Shown: positions 47,248 to 57,967, counted from the first letter of the stretch. The stretch is DNA of 64,000 nucleotides from Paludibacteraceae bacterium (GCA_016285885.1 JAEERP010000001.1:496001-560000), one strand, 5' to 3'. The notes: generated from the sequence alone by a model not told the origin. Numbers and translations are program-made.

Positions 47248-48781
47248 AAGAGTTATATCAGAGGCATTCGCGATCTTCTTTCTATTATTCACCTTCCTCT
47301 CTGACGCTACCGCACAGAAAAAGAGGGAAATGCGCGGCGCTTGGGTGGCGACGGTCGCCAACATAGACTGGCCGACGGACAGAACAGCTCCCGCCGAAAC
47401 GCAGAAAGAGGAATTGGTTAAAATGATCGATTCGCTGCACCACTGCGGTGTCAACGCTATCATGTTCCAAGTGAGACCTACCGCCGATGCCCTATATAAG
47501 TCTAAGATAGAACCGTGGTCGGAATGGTTGACGGGGGAGCAAGGAAAAGCCCCGTCAACCGACTTCGACCCCCTACAAGTGGCCGTGGAGGAGTGCCACA
47601 AACGATGCATGGAACTGCACGCTTGGATCAATCCCTACCGTGTGACCAACACGCCGACCTCCCAACTCGCCGCCAACCATATCTACCACAAAAAGCCTGA
47701 ATTATTCATCACCTACGGGGAGAAAATCTATTTCGACCCAGGAAAGGAGGAGACCGCGAAGTTCCTGCTGAAAGTGCTCAAGGACATCGTCACACGCTAC
47801 GACATCGATGGTCTGCACCTCGACGACTACTTCTATCCATACCCCATCAAAGGGAAGGAATTCCCCGACGAGGCCACCTTCCGCGACAACAGCCACGGAT
47901 TCAAGGATAAAGGTGACTGGCGCCGCGACAACGTCAATCGTATCGTGAAACGCATCCACGAAATGTTGCTCGACACCAAGCCTTGGGTGCAGTTCGGCAT
48001 CAGCCCGTTCGGCGTGTGGCGCAACAAATCGCAAGACCCGAAGGGCTCCAACACGAAGGCGGGATGCACCAACTACGACGACCTCTACGCCGACGTGCTA
48101 CTGTGGGCGGACAAGGGATGGATCGACTACATCGCCCCACAACTATACTGGGAAGTGGGCAAGACCGTGGCGGACTATGCGGTGCTGGCTCCTTGGTGGC
48201 GCGAGAACGTGAAGAACTGTAACCTCTACTTCGGACTCTACGCATCGGGCCTCGCCGTGAACAAGACCAAGGCATGGAAGACCCCGAACGAACTCGCCCG
48301 ACAGTTGCGTTTCAACGAGCAATGCGTTGACATTGAGGGAGTCATCTACTACAGCACAAGTTACTTCCTGCGCAATCCACAGGGTCTATTAGATAGTCTA
48401 AAGAGCACTTTCCAACCTTATCCAGCCTTGACGCCTACCCATGGCAGGGGAGCGGAGGCGTTCTTCCCTCTGAATGTGCGCATAGACTCGGACACGCTCC
48501 GCTGGAGCCCAGTCGTGGCGGATGGGGGAGAGGCCATCTCCTACTACGTGGTCTATGCCTTCGATGACACGGAGGTGTGCGACTTCGACAACCCGAAAAA
48601 CATACTCTGCTTAACCACCCAGACAGAAGTAAACCTGTCTCAGTATAATCTCAACGATACGATTTACAATATCGTCGTCACAGCTGTGAACCGCTACGGA
48701 AACGAATCCGAACCGGAGACCCTCCTTTACTGGAAAAAACAACCAGCAGTGAAGACGATCCCGATAAAAATATACGAATAA
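47237..48781 (+). CDS. Glycosyl hydrolase-like family 10 (GHL10/DUF187) secreted protein
   Basis: KREMRGAWVATVANIDWPTDR; VNAIMFQVRPTADALYKSKIEPWSEWLTGEQGKAP; YDIDGLHLDDYFYPYP. Confidence 0.93.
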   Translation: MKNKRVISEAFAIFFLLFTFLSDATAQKKREMRGAWVATVANIDWPTDRTAPAETQKEELVKMIDSLHHCGVNAIMFQVRPTADALYKSKIEPWSEWLTGEQGKAPSTDFDPLQVAVEECHKRCMELHAWINPYRVTNTPTSQLAANHIYHKKPELFITYGEKIYFDPGKEETAKFLLKVLKDIVTRYDIDGLHLDDYFYPYPIKGKEFPDEATFRDNSHGFKDKGDWRRDNVNRIVKRIHEMLLDTKPWVQFGISPFGVWRNKSQDPKGSNTKAGCTNYDDLYADVLLWADKGWIDYIAPQLYWEVGKTVADYAVLAPWWRENVKNCNLYFGLYASGLAVNKTKAWKTPNELARQLRFNEQCVDIEGVIYYSTSYFLRNPQGLLDSLKSTFQPYPALTPTHGRGAEAFFPLNVRIDSDTLRWSPVVADGGEAISYYVVYAFDDTEVCDFDNPKNILCLTTQTEVNLSQYNLNDTIYNIVVTAVNRYGNESEPETLLYWKKQPAVKTIPIKIYE

Positions 48782-49539
48782 TGGACAATAACAGACCTAT
48801 CATACTGATTACCAACGACGATGGATACGAAGCGGACGGAATCACCCAGCTGACGGAAGTGGCGCGCCAGCATGGGAAGGTGGTGATCGTGGCCCCGGAG
48901 CAACAGCAATCCGGCAAATCATGCGCCATCACCCATAGCGTACCCTTGCGTATGCGTCTCGTCTCCGAATCCGATGACATCACCATATACGCCTGCAACG
49001 GGACACCTGTAGACTGCGTGAAGCTATCGCTCTACACCCTTTTTAGGGAGAGACGTCCCGACTTGGTGATCTCTGGCATCAACCATGGTTCCAACGCCTC
49101 GGTGAACGCAGTTTACTCAGGAACCGTCGGTGCGGCTGTGGAGGGGTGCGTCAACAAGATATCCTCCATCGCCTTCTCCAGCCTACAATACGACAAAAAG
49201 CTCGATCTGGACAATGTACTGCCCATCATCTCCCAAATCATCGGGGATGTGGTAAGAACGCCTCTACCATTAGGCACGCTGCTGAACGTGAACTTCCCGG
49301 TGGGGGAAGTGAAAGAGGTGCGCTTCTGCAGACAAGCCAACGCACGGTGGAGCGAGGAATACGTGCCCCACGACACCGACAGTTTCCTCTTGGCAGGAGA
49401 ATTCTACAACCGCGAGCCAGATGCGGAAGATACGGACGAATGGGCGCTCTCGCACCACATGGCATCCGTAGTTCCACTGCTCGTCGACAGAACAGACTAT
49501 AATTATTTACATAAACTAAATTATAAATATGGCAGATAA
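48781..49539 (+). CDS. surE: 5'/3'-nucleotidase SurE
   Basis: ILITNDDGYEADGITQLTEVARQHGKVVIVAPEQQQSGKSCAITHSVPLR; DLVISGINHGSNASVNAVYSGTVGAAVEG. Confidence 0.97.
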   Translation: MDNNRPIILITNDDGYEADGITQLTEVARQHGKVVIVAPEQQQSGKSCAITHSVPLRMRLVSESDDITIYACNGTPVDCVKLSLYTLFRERRPDLVISGINHGSNASVNAVYSGTVGAAVEGCVNKISSIAFSSLQYDKKLDLDNVLPIISQIIGDVVRTPLPLGTLLNVNFPVGEVKEVRFCRQANARWSEEYVPHDTDSFLLAGEFYNREPDAEDTDEWALSHHMASVVPLLVDRTDYNYLHKLNYKYGR

Positions 49540-49957
49540 GCAATTGAACGAAGATTACTTGGACAAAGACCATCTGGAAGACGACGAAGAGGATGAGTTG
49601 GAAGAGGGCATGTTCGGCGACAACATGATAGAGGAACAATTCCAGGAAGATTGGATGGAAGAGAAGAAGCCAACGGTTCCGTTCGACAACTTCTTCATCG
49701 GCCTTTTCGGTGCGGTAATACTCTCCATCCTCACCATCCGTCTGATGACACTATCCGAACTGCCGGACGTGGGACTGAAAGACCTGCTCAAGCAAGTCTA
49801 TGACAGCAGCAACTTCCAGACCATCATGATGTCCGCCATGATTCCGAACCTCATACTCTTCTTCATCCTCTACAAACTAGAGAGATGGAAGACGAACTAC
49901 GGAGTTGTGGTCGCATCCCTTTTGATCACTGCGTTCTTATTCCTACACATCGTATGA
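49529..49957 (+). CDS. Hypothetical membrane protein
   Basis: Acidic N-terminus, three TM segments; located between surE and lpxB. Confidence 0.75.
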   Translation: MADKQLNEDYLDKDHLEDDEEDELEEGMFGDNMIEEQFQEDWMEEKKPTVPFDNFFIGLFGAVILSILTIRLMTLSELPDVGLKDLLKQVYDSSNFQTIMMSAMIPNLILFFILYKLERWKTNYGVVVASLLITAFLFLHIV

Positions 49958-51108
49958 AATACTTCATCATAGCGGGCGAGGCATCGGGAGACCTGCATGC
50001 CTCCAACCTCATGGCCTCCATCAAAAAGAACGATGGAGAGGCGGATTTTTGTTTCCTCGGAGGAGACCTGATGTCGGCGCAAGGCGGAAAGTTAGTGCGC
50101 CACTACAAAGAGATGGCCTTCATGGGCATCATCCCCGTGTTGCTCCATGCCCGTACGATATTAGGCATCATCAAGCAGTGCAAACAAGCCATCCTCGACT
50201 ACCAACCGGACGTGCTGATCTTGGTCGATTACCCCAGCTTCAACCTGAAGATGGCGCAGTTCGTGAAGGAGGAGATGCCTTCCGTCCCTGTCTATTACTA
50301 CATTTCTCCTAAGCTATGGGCTTGGAAAGAGTATCGCCTGAAATCCATCCGCAAATATGTAGACAAAGTATTCTCCATCTTGCCGTTCGAGGTGAAATGG
50401 TTCGGTGATAGAGGATACACGGTCGAATACGTGGGCAATCCGTGCGTCGACGCGGTAGAGAACCGCAAGCACAAGGGGGAGTCCAGGGAAGAGTTCGAGA
50501 CACGCACCAAGGTAGGCGCACAACCCATCATCGCCCTGTTGGCGGGTAGCCGTGTGCAGGAGATCAAGAGTTCGCTCCCCATCATGTTGGAAGCCGCATC
50601 CCGTTACAAGGATTACCAACCGGTGGTCGCAGGGGTAAAATCGGTCGATTCCACCGTATATGAACCCATCCTGCGGAAATACGGGGCGAAGATCATCTAC
50701 GACGAGACGTACGAGCTGTTGCAACAATCCGAGCTGGCATTGGTCTGCTCAGGCACCGCGACGCTCGAAACCGCCCTGCTCAGAGTACCACAAGTGGTCG
50801 TCTACATGATCTCTGGAGGGTGGTTGGTCCACCGTTTCCTCGAACTGTTCATCCGAGTGCCATATATCTCCTTAGTGAACCTGATAGCGGACAAATGGTT
50901 GGTGAAAGAACTGGTGTCCGAGAACTTCACCGTCGAGAAGGTATGTGCGGAGATCGATCGTCTGCGGGTAGGAGAGGATAGAGAGAAGATGTTGCGGGAA
51001 TACGACGAATTGATTGAGCTTTTGGGTCATGAATCCGCCTCCGACAGGGCCGCCAACGCAATCCAATCCGCCATTGCGCAGTTTTATAGTGGAAAAAAGA
51101 ACAAATAG
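49954..51108 (+). CDS. lpxB: Lipid-A-disaccharide synthase
   Basis: MKYFIIAGEASGDLHASNLMASIKK; LLAGSRVQEIKSSLP; ALVCSGTATLETALLRVPQVVVY. ATGA overlap with previous gene; the track start at 49885 is too early. Confidence 0.97.
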   Translation: MKYFIIAGEASGDLHASNLMASIKKNDGEADFCFLGGDLMSAQGGKLVRHYKEMAFMGIIPVLLHARTILGIIKQCKQAILDYQPDVLILVDYPSFNLKMAQFVKEEMPSVPVYYYISPKLWAWKEYRLKSIRKYVDKVFSILPFEVKWFGDRGYTVEYVGNPCVDAVENRKHKGESREEFETRTKVGAQPIIALLAGSRVQEIKSSLPIMLEAASRYKDYQPVVAGVKSVDSTVYEPILRKYGAKIIYDETYELLQQSELALVCSGTATLETALLRVPQVVVYMISGGWLVHRFLELFIRVPYISLVNLIADKWLVKELVSENFTVEKVCAEIDRLRVGEDREKMLREYDELIELLGHESASDRAANAIQSAIAQFYSGKKNK

Positions 51109-51409
51109 ATTCATTCTTTACTCATAAGAAGGGGGAAATAATATCAAACGGCCATATTTAGGAAATAAAAAATCAAGATAGTAAACTAAACTAATCAAAT
51201 ATTACAAAATAAGGGCTGCTTTAGATAATATCGGGAAGTGATTTGGAATCCACAAATTAATTTATTATATTTGTTTTAATGTGTGATACGAAATACAAAT
51301 AAAGGGGTCACAAATTGGAACTGATGTAAGTTATATGTGTATATGATGCAATACCATTTAGTGACTTTTGAGCTAATATAAATTCAGTGTCATTTAAATT
51401 TTATTTCGC

Positions 51410-51895
51410 ATGCTAATGGTAAGTTGTAGTAAGTTGTTAAAGCCGATTCAAGGTTTTTTTGCCTCGTTGTCGAAATCGATATCGACAGATTCGAAGTGTT
51501 TGACGATCGAGACTTTATCAGGGAAAAAGTATTCTTTTTCGATTACGGACAATCCTATGATTTCGATCAGGAAGGGGTGTCTCACAGTCGAGAGTTCATC
51601 TGACCGTTCTTATATGGTGGAGAATGTTAAAGGCTACCATTTCTACGAGAACATGTCATCCATTCCCGAGTTATTATCCGATGCCATCCGCATCATCTCA
51701 TCCAACCGGCACAGTGACATCCAGCTGACGGGCGTACCGCCATCCTCTGAGATCGCCATCAGTTCGGTGAATGGAATGATGCGCGACAGTATCCACTCCG
51801 ATAATCAGGGAAACGCATGGATTTGTGACCGCTTTTCCGCCGGCACCTATCTGATTACAGTCGGAAACAAGTCATTTCAACTAATAAAAAAATAA
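51410..51895 (+). CDS. Hypothetical protein with T9SS-like C-terminal tail
   Basis: Ends SAGTYLITVGNKSFQLIKK. Confidence 0.5.
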   Translation: MLMVSCSKLLKPIQGFFASLSKSISTDSKCLTIETLSGKKYSFSITDNPMISIRKGCLTVESSSDRSYMVENVKGYHFYENMSSIPELLSDAIRIISSNRHSDIQLTGVPPSSEIAISSVNGMMRDSIHSDNQGNAWICDRFSAGTYLITVGNKSFQLIKK

Positions 51896-52244
51896 AAACG
51901 GGAAGTTGCCTATGGGTATATTTTTACGCAAGCCTTAATAAACTACATATATTGGGTCAGGTATCCCCTGACACCCTATTTCAAAAAGATATACTGGCAT
52001 GTTCAGTGTGAATGTGAAGTTATCCTTTGTGAGATATTTCCCTCCATCCGTATACGATCGTGTACGAACACAGGAGAGGAATTTGACAACCCATAGGAGC
52101 GTCTTTTATCGTTGAATGTTTTCTAACTTATCGGCAACATTGGCCAACCATTATGTATGCCACAACGAACTTGGAACCAACGCTTTGTTGGTTCCAAGGG
52201 AGAAAAACGGGACGTTAGAGCCCTATTTCCTATCCACTATCTCT

Positions 52245-53915
52245 TTATTGATACCTAAATCGTTTGATGCTCTTCTTGGCAGTCTTCTCGAAAGGCTCAG
52301 CCTGCACTTCGATGGCGCTGAGGTACTCGTAGGAGGCTAAGTTACGGTTGACCTTGAGCCTCATATCCTCCATCATCTCCGCCACTCTCTGCGGATCGAC
52401 ATCTTCCCCTATGTTCGGGTAATTCGGGTAGACAAGCGCCACCAAACGGTTCTTGCCACGCAGGACGACCAAACTCTCTGCCACGATAGGCTGGTGGTTC
52501 AGACGATCCTCGATCTCCTCCGGATAGATGTTCTGCCCCGTCGACATAAGGATCATGTTCTTCGTGCGGCCCTTGATATAGAGGAAATCGTCCGCATCCA
52601 AAATACCCACATCCCCGGTCTTGAGCCAACCATCCTCGGTGAACACCGAACGGGTCGCCTCCTCGTTCTTGTAATAACCTTTCATCACATTCGGTCCCTT
52701 CACAAGGATTTCGCCCGCCTCCGTATATGGGTCGGACGAGTTGATCTTCACCGTCACCTGATCGATGGCCTTACCCACCGCATGTGGTTTCGGATGCTTG
52801 TAAACCAGACTGACGAGCGGCGAACACTCCGTCATGCCATAGCCCACCGCATACGGGAACCCGATCTTATGGTAGAAATCCTCCACCTCATGGTTCAGAC
52901 CCGCACCACCGACGAACATCAGCTTGATGTGGCCACCATAAGCCTCCATCACACGTTTCTTGAGCTTGGAGCATACGATACGGGAAAGCAACGGAAGCCT
53001 ATAAAGGATTTGAATATGCTTTTTCTTCAAGGAAGGCAGGGCATGCTTCTTGTAAATCGCCTCGAAGAACATCGGCACCATCGAGGTCCATTCCGGCTTC
53101 ACCTCCTGCATCGCCTTGATCAACACATTCAGACTCGGCACCTTGTAGAGGTAGACGATGTAGGAACCCAAGACCACGGGCAAGAAGAGATCGTTCATCA
53201 GGGCCATGCCATGCGCAAGCGGAAGGAAAGAAATCACCTTGTCGCCCGGACCCGCCGCAATGGAGTGACGAAGGAAGTCCACCACACAACGGAAATTGCC
53301 GCCAGACAACATGACACCCTTCGTGAAACCGGTGGTGCCGGAGGTGTAGATGAGCACCAACATCTCATCGTCACCCTTTCCCGGGAAACAGATGTCTTGG
53401 GCCTGAAATCCGTTAGGATAGCGTTGCTCGAACATCCTATCGATCTCACGCAACGCCTCCTCGCCACGCTCGCCCCGCAATTGGCGCATATCTTTTAATT
53501 CAGAAAAAGAAAAGACCGTGTCGATCCGCTGAATATTCTCACTACGAAGACGCTCCCAGTTCGCATCGGATATGAAGAGAATCTTACTCTCCGAATGGTT
53601 AAGGATCTCCTCGATGACGTCAGGGTGGAAATCCTCTTGGATAGGCACCGCCACCGCACCATAGGTGATGACCGAAAGGAACGAAACAGCCCATTCCATC
53701 GAATTAGGACCCACCACAGCGATTTTATCCTCACGTGTGACGCCGAGTCGCTCGAAAAGCAGATGCATCTTGGCGATTTCCTTCGCCACTTCTCCATAGG
53801 AATAGCTCACCTGCGTCGAATAATTGTACAAAAAACGTGAACCCCAATTCTGTTTGAATGAACGTTCAAAATACTGAGTAAAAGAATCAGACATATTCTG
53901 CGCCATATACATCAA
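52245..53915 (-). CDS. AMP-binding long-chain acyl-CoA ligase family protein
   Basis: LVLIYTSGTTGFTKGVMLSGGN; VGYGMTECSPLVSLV; GWLKTGDVGILDADDFLYIKGRTKNMILMSTGQNIYPEEIED. Confidence 0.95.
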   Translation of the reverse strand: MMYMAQNMSDSFTQYFERSFKQNWGSRFLYNYSTQVSYSYGEVAKEIAKMHLLFERLGVTREDKIAVVGPNSMEWAVSFLSVITYGAVAVPIQEDFHPDVIEEILNHSESKILFISDANWERLRSENIQRIDTVFSFSELKDMRQLRGERGEEALREIDRMFEQRYPNGFQAQDICFPGKGDDEMLVLIYTSGTTGFTKGVMLSGGNFRCVVDFLRHSIAAGPGDKVISFLPLAHGMALMNDLFLPVVLGSYIVYLYKVPSLNVLIKAMQEVKPEWTSMVPMFFEAIYKKHALPSLKKKHIQILYRLPLLSRIVCSKLKKRVMEAYGGHIKLMFVGGAGLNHEVEDFYHKIGFPYAVGYGMTECSPLVSLVYKHPKPHAVGKAIDQVTVKINSSDPYTEAGEILVKGPNVMKGYYKNEEATRSVFTEDGWLKTGDVGILDADDFLYIKGRTKNMILMSTGQNIYPEEIEDRLNHQPIVAESLVVLRGKNRLVALVYPNYPNIGEDVDPQRVAEMMEDMRLKVNRNLASYEYLSAIEVQAEPFEKTAKKSIKRFRYQ

Positions 53916-54151
53916 AAAAAATACATTGCCTTATTATCGAAAACCAATTCGAATTATCGTAACGTAAATCATCGGAATGAAGATCAAACAACGGACGAAG
54001 CCATACGATTCTTCATAATCCACCGCGAATTTATTGAAAAAAATTCATGATTCAACAAATAAATAAAAAAAGCGATTACCTGAATCTTTTACGATAAAAA
54101 GGGAAAAAACAAAGAGAAATCCTTACCTTTGGGAACGCAATAGGCAAGCAG

Positions 54152-54907
54152 ATGAAAGACTTAAATATATTGTTCATCATTATCTTTATCCTCTTCTTCG
54201 CGATTTGCCTTCTCGTCTACTTCCGGTCGAGCGACCGATCGTACGAGAAGACCAAAGAGGGCAGGGTGGCGCGTGACATCATCGCGCTCTTCTCCATCGT
54301 GATGAAGATGAACGGAGTGGTGGACAAAGTGGAGCTCAACATCGCGAGGAAGTACTTCTTCCACCACTTCCACGGCCACCTCATCTGGGCGGTCAATATG
54401 CTGAACGATCTGAACGCTAAAAAACTGAAACAATACCTGTACTATTGCACGGAGATACTAAACCTCCATATCCTGAAATACAACGACCGCCTCGAACTGC
54501 TCAATGTCCTCTTCGAGATCGGGTACACCTGCAACGGCATAGACGACCAGAAGATCGAACTGTTGCGCGGCATCGCCAAATACCTCCTCATACAAGATTG
54601 GGACCTCGCCTCGCTGGAGTACAAATACGAATGCGGGAAGTACAGCAACAGGGAGAAGCAACAGCAAGCGCTCGAACAAGCCTACAAATACAAGATGGAG
54701 GTGGCCTACACCATCCTCGGACTGAAACCGGGCGCTCCGCTCAGCGCCATCAAAGCCGCCTACAGGGACTTGGCGAAGAAATATCACCCCGACCATATCC
54801 CGGCGGAACTGGACGAGGAGATGAAAGAGATGTCCGCCACCCTCTTCCGACAAATCACCGAAGCCTACAATTATCTGAACGAAATATTCAATCCATCCAA
54901 CAGATAG
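54152..54907 (+). CDS. TerB-like + DnaJ-domain protein (DjlA-like)
   Basis: TerB-like helical region, then YTILGLKPGAPLSAIKAAYRDLAKKYHPDHIPAEL (HPD). Confidence 0.9.
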   Translation: MKDLNILFIIIFILFFAICLLVYFRSSDRSYEKTKEGRVARDIIALFSIVMKMNGVVDKVELNIARKYFFHHFHGHLIWAVNMLNDLNAKKLKQYLYYCTEILNLHILKYNDRLELLNVLFEIGYTCNGIDDQKIELLRGIAKYLLIQDWDLASLEYKYECGKYSNREKQQQALEQAYKYKMEVAYTILGLKPGAPLSAIKAAYRDLAKKYHPDHIPAELDEEMKEMSATLFRQITEAYNYLNEIFNPSNR

Positions 54908-54912
54908 AAAAA

Positions 54913-55542
54913 ATGAAACACGAACTTTTTTACCACATGCGGGGGAAAAGATACCCGACGCTTCTTGATATACTCCTCTCCCTATTCCTTATAATCGGGA
55001 TACTATTCACCATCATAATGTATGTTGGTCTAATAATGTCACAGGAGAGGTCATTATTAATCCATATCTACCTTGTCATGGGCCTCTTCCTTATCTACGC
55101 GTTCATAGATTATTGGAAGGGACGCAAAAACACCAGGAAATACTATATGTTTGTGAGCCAAAGAGGCATTTTTATCCGCCAGGAAGATACAATGGATATA
55201 CTATGGTCTGATATCGAGCGGATTACTATGAACCGGGGGGGCATGTACATTTACTGCAAGCCCAAGGAGAACGAGGAGGAGCAGAATACGGAGGAAGAAG
55301 GGAAACCCATTTACATCGACTTTGAAGACTTCAAAATCGACAAGAAGGATCTATGCGTGGAGATGATGCGTTACAATCCGTCGCTGGAGCTGGAACATCC
55401 CGTTTGGGATTCGCCCCTCGACATCTTCTACCTCACCAAGCACGATGTACAGAACGCGAAGGAACTCAAATCCTTGGGCATATCGCAGGAAAAGATATCC
55501 CGCATCATACATTTGCCCGAGAAGGAGATTGAAAAACTCTAA
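54913..55542 (+). CDS. Hypothetical membrane protein
   Basis: MKHELFYHMRGKRYPTLLDILLSLFLIIGILFTIIMYVGLIM; two TM segments. The track ORF start 54445 is an artefactual extension. Confidence 0.75.
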   Translation: MKHELFYHMRGKRYPTLLDILLSLFLIIGILFTIIMYVGLIMSQERSLLIHIYLVMGLFLIYAFIDYWKGRKNTRKYYMFVSQRGIFIRQEDTMDILWSDIERITMNRGGMYIYCKPKENEEEQNTEEEGKPIYIDFEDFKIDKKDLCVEMMRYNPSLELEHPVWDSPLDIFYLTKHDVQNAKELKSLGISQEKISRIIHLPEKEIEKL

Positions 55543-55675
55543 TATTTACGATTTAACAATTTACAATTTACTACATTAGAAGATATACTGTTTTAAGATA
55601 CGGGGCACACAATCTCTATGTCCTCTTCTGAATGGAACCATCTGGACGGTTATCGTTGTTAATTTTCATAACAGT

Positions 55676-55704
55676 TTGAAAATTAAATATTTTTTGTAAT
55701 TTTG
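55676..55704 (+). promoter_or_regulatory. Predicted Bacteroidetes promoter (TTG-N18-TAATTTTG)
   Basis: TTG at 55676-55678 and TAATTTTG at 55697-55704. Confidence 0.45.
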
Positions 55705-55774
55705 CATCGTCTTATGACTGATGTGAGAGTATTGAATTATGGTTTTCTGATACGAAAAAATTAGAACATAAGAG

Positions 55775-56800
55775 ATGGTTACAGAAAGTTCACCCCAACG
55801 AAACTACGGATTAGACAACCTAAAAATGACCATTTGTCTCATCGTGGTGATAGCCCACACGATGTTGCCCTACACGAACATGAGCTTGCCATGGTTTTAT
55901 TTCCCAGCACTTCCCAACGAAGCGCTTTCCTCTAATCCGCTGATACAATTCAACCATCAGTACAGCATGCCTATCTTCTTCATGATAGCAGGCTATTTCG
56001 TCCCCTCCAGCTATGACAAACAAGGGTTCTGGACATTCCTGTGGAAGAAGACCAAACGTCTGCTGATACCGGCCTTCGTCATGCTGACCTATTGCATGGT
56101 GTTCATCCAACCGATATACCACGTCTGGTTCCTTCAGATGCTCTTTTTCTTCTGCCTGCTATATGCACTTTTCAGGAGAGTGACACGGTGGAGGACACCA
56201 GAAGGCTGCAAGGTGCCGCTAACCATACCTCTGCTGTTGATGATATGCTTTATCGTCTGCGTCCTAACCCTCATAGTACGCATAAGATATAACGTCACCT
56301 ACTATTCTATCCCCTTCGGCATATTATATTTCGAACCGGCGAGATTTCCCCAATACCTCATGGTCTTCATCTTCGGCATCGTCGCCAGGCGATTCGATTG
56401 GTTCAAGTTCAATTCCAAGCGGCAACTCATCACGTTGGGAATCTTTGGCTTCATCGTCTCGACCATCATGTTCCTCCGCGTCAATGAATCCAACTACATA
56501 GGCAACAGACTATACACGATATTGGAATCAATCCTATGTATCTGCACCAGCCTTCTGATCATATGGATATTCAACCATTACATCACCAAAACCAACCATT
56601 TCATCGCCTCCTTCTCCGAGAATTCATTGGGCATATATCTCTTTCATATCCCGATACTCTATTACATACAGACCTACACGAAAATGTGGGAAATCTATTT
56701 CCCGCTCAAACTGACGCTCATCATAATCGTCACCCTCGCCTCCGCCTACACGCTAAGCTACTTGCTGCGTAAGTTCAAGTTCTTCCGGAACTTCCTATAA
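55775..56800 (+). CDS. Membrane acyltransferase family 3 protein
   Basis: YGLDNLKMTICLIVVIAHTMLPY; FMIAGYFVPSSYDKQGFWTFLWKKTKRLLIPAFV; SENSLGIYLFHIPILYYIQTYTKMWEIYFPLKL. Confidence 0.88.
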   Translation: MVTESSPQRNYGLDNLKMTICLIVVIAHTMLPYTNMSLPWFYFPALPNEALSSNPLIQFNHQYSMPIFFMIAGYFVPSSYDKQGFWTFLWKKTKRLLIPAFVMLTYCMVFIQPIYHVWFLQMLFFFCLLYALFRRVTRWRTPEGCKVPLTIPLLLMICFIVCVLTLIVRIRYNVTYYSIPFGILYFEPARFPQYLMVFIFGIVARRFDWFKFNSKRQLITLGIFGFIVSTIMFLRVNESNYIGNRLYTILESILCICTSLLIIWIFNHYITKTNHFIASFSENSLGIYLFHIPILYYIQTYTKMWEIYFPLKLTLIIIVTLASAYTLSYLLRKFKFFRNFL

Positions 56801-56938
56801 GGGAAGAGTGGACAGACCCCGTGAGCGCAACAGGTCCTATATGGTTGTAGACTAATTTTTTTGTTGTAAATTTGTAACGCATAAACAAGCGAAAGCAGAT
56901 TAGAAGATTTTTTCCGAACAAGATTAATTCATTGAAAG

Positions 56939-57967
56939 ATGGTCAACGAGAACACCCCTAAAAGAATATACGGATTAGATAACCTAAAAGTATTGATATG
57001 TTTGATCGTAGTCATCTCCCATGTGATGATCCCCTACATCAACATCGGAATTCCTTGGTATTTCGAGCCGGAGCTGCCGAACGAGACGCTTGAGATGAAT
57101 CCGCTCATAAACTTCCTGAGGATATGCGGTATGTCCATCTTCTTCATGGTTTCGGGCTATTTCATACCCACCAGTTACGACAAGCAGGGCTTTGGCATAT
57201 TCCTCTGGAAAAAAGCCAAACGCCTCCTGATACCCGCCTTCGCCTTCTGGGGGCTCAGCATTCTCTGCACACCATACCCGATGTATCACGTATGGTTCCT
57301 TCAGATGCTTTTCGGTTTTTGCCTCCTGTACGCCCTCTTCAGGAAACTGACCAATTGGAGGATCAAGGAGGGAAGCAAGCTAGAGCTCTCCATGCTCATT
57401 CTGGTGGCCTATTTCGCACTGATCTGCGTGACGTCACTGCTTATCCGCCAGAAGTTCTATCTGAGCCATTTCACGGTCTATTTCAACCTCTTTCTGGTTG
57501 AGGAGTCCAAGTTCCCACAATACATTCTTTCGTTCATATTCGGCCTTCTCGCCCGTCGTTTCGATTGGATCAACTGTGTCTCGAAAAAGGTGGTCATCCA
57601 GACCACCATCGTCATCGCCATCACCTACATCATCAAGGAGTGGCGCATCACCGAGCTGAACTACATCGGAAGCCGGCTCTTCACCATCCTCGAATCGAGC
57701 CTCTGCCTCTTCGCCAGCCTCATGATCCTGTGGATATTCAACAGATACGCCAACATAACCAACCGATTCATCGCGACGCTTTCGGAGAATTCCCTGGGCA
57801 TCTATCTAATCCACATGCCCATCCTCTACTACGTCCAGACCTACACGAAGATGTGGGAGATCTATTTCCCGCTCAAACTCGCGCTGATAATGGCTTTCGT
57901 CTTGGTTACCGCTTTCCTTTTAAGCTATCTGCTGCGGAAGTCCAAATTCATCCGTAACTTCTTGTAG
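56939..57967 (+). CDS. Membrane acyltransferase family 3 protein (tandem paralogue)
   Basis: YGLDNLKVLICLIVVISHVMIPY; FMVSGYFIPTSYDKQGFGIFLWKKAKRLLIPAFA; SENSLGIYLIHMPILYYVQTYTKMWEIYFPLKL. Confidence 0.88.
   Translation: MVNENTPKRIYGLDNLKVLICLIVVISHVMIPYINIGIPWYFEPELPNETLEMNPLINFLRICGMSIFFMVSGYFIPTSYDKQGFGIFLWKKAKRLLIPAFAFWGLSILCTPYPMYHVWFLQMLFGFCLLYALFRKLTNWRIKEGSKLELSMLILVAYFALICVTSLLIRQKFYLSHFTVYFNLFLVEESKFPQYILSFIFGLLARRFDWINCVSKKVVIQTTIVIAITYIIKEWRITELNYIGSRLFTILESSLCLFASLMILWIFNRYANITNRFIATLSENSLGIYLIHMPILYYVQTYTKMWEIYFPLKLALIMAFVLVTAFLLSYLLRKSKFIRNFL

Noticed and set aside
49885-49953. N-terminal extension of lpxB
   Set aside because: LpxB homology begins at MKYFIIAGEASGD (49954), with an ATGA overlap to the previous gene.
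54445-54912. Upstream extension of the 54445-55542 ORF over the DnaJ-domain gene
   Set aside because: Out-of-frame overlap with a clear TerB/DnaJ gene; the real protein plausibly starts at MKHELFYHMRG (54913).
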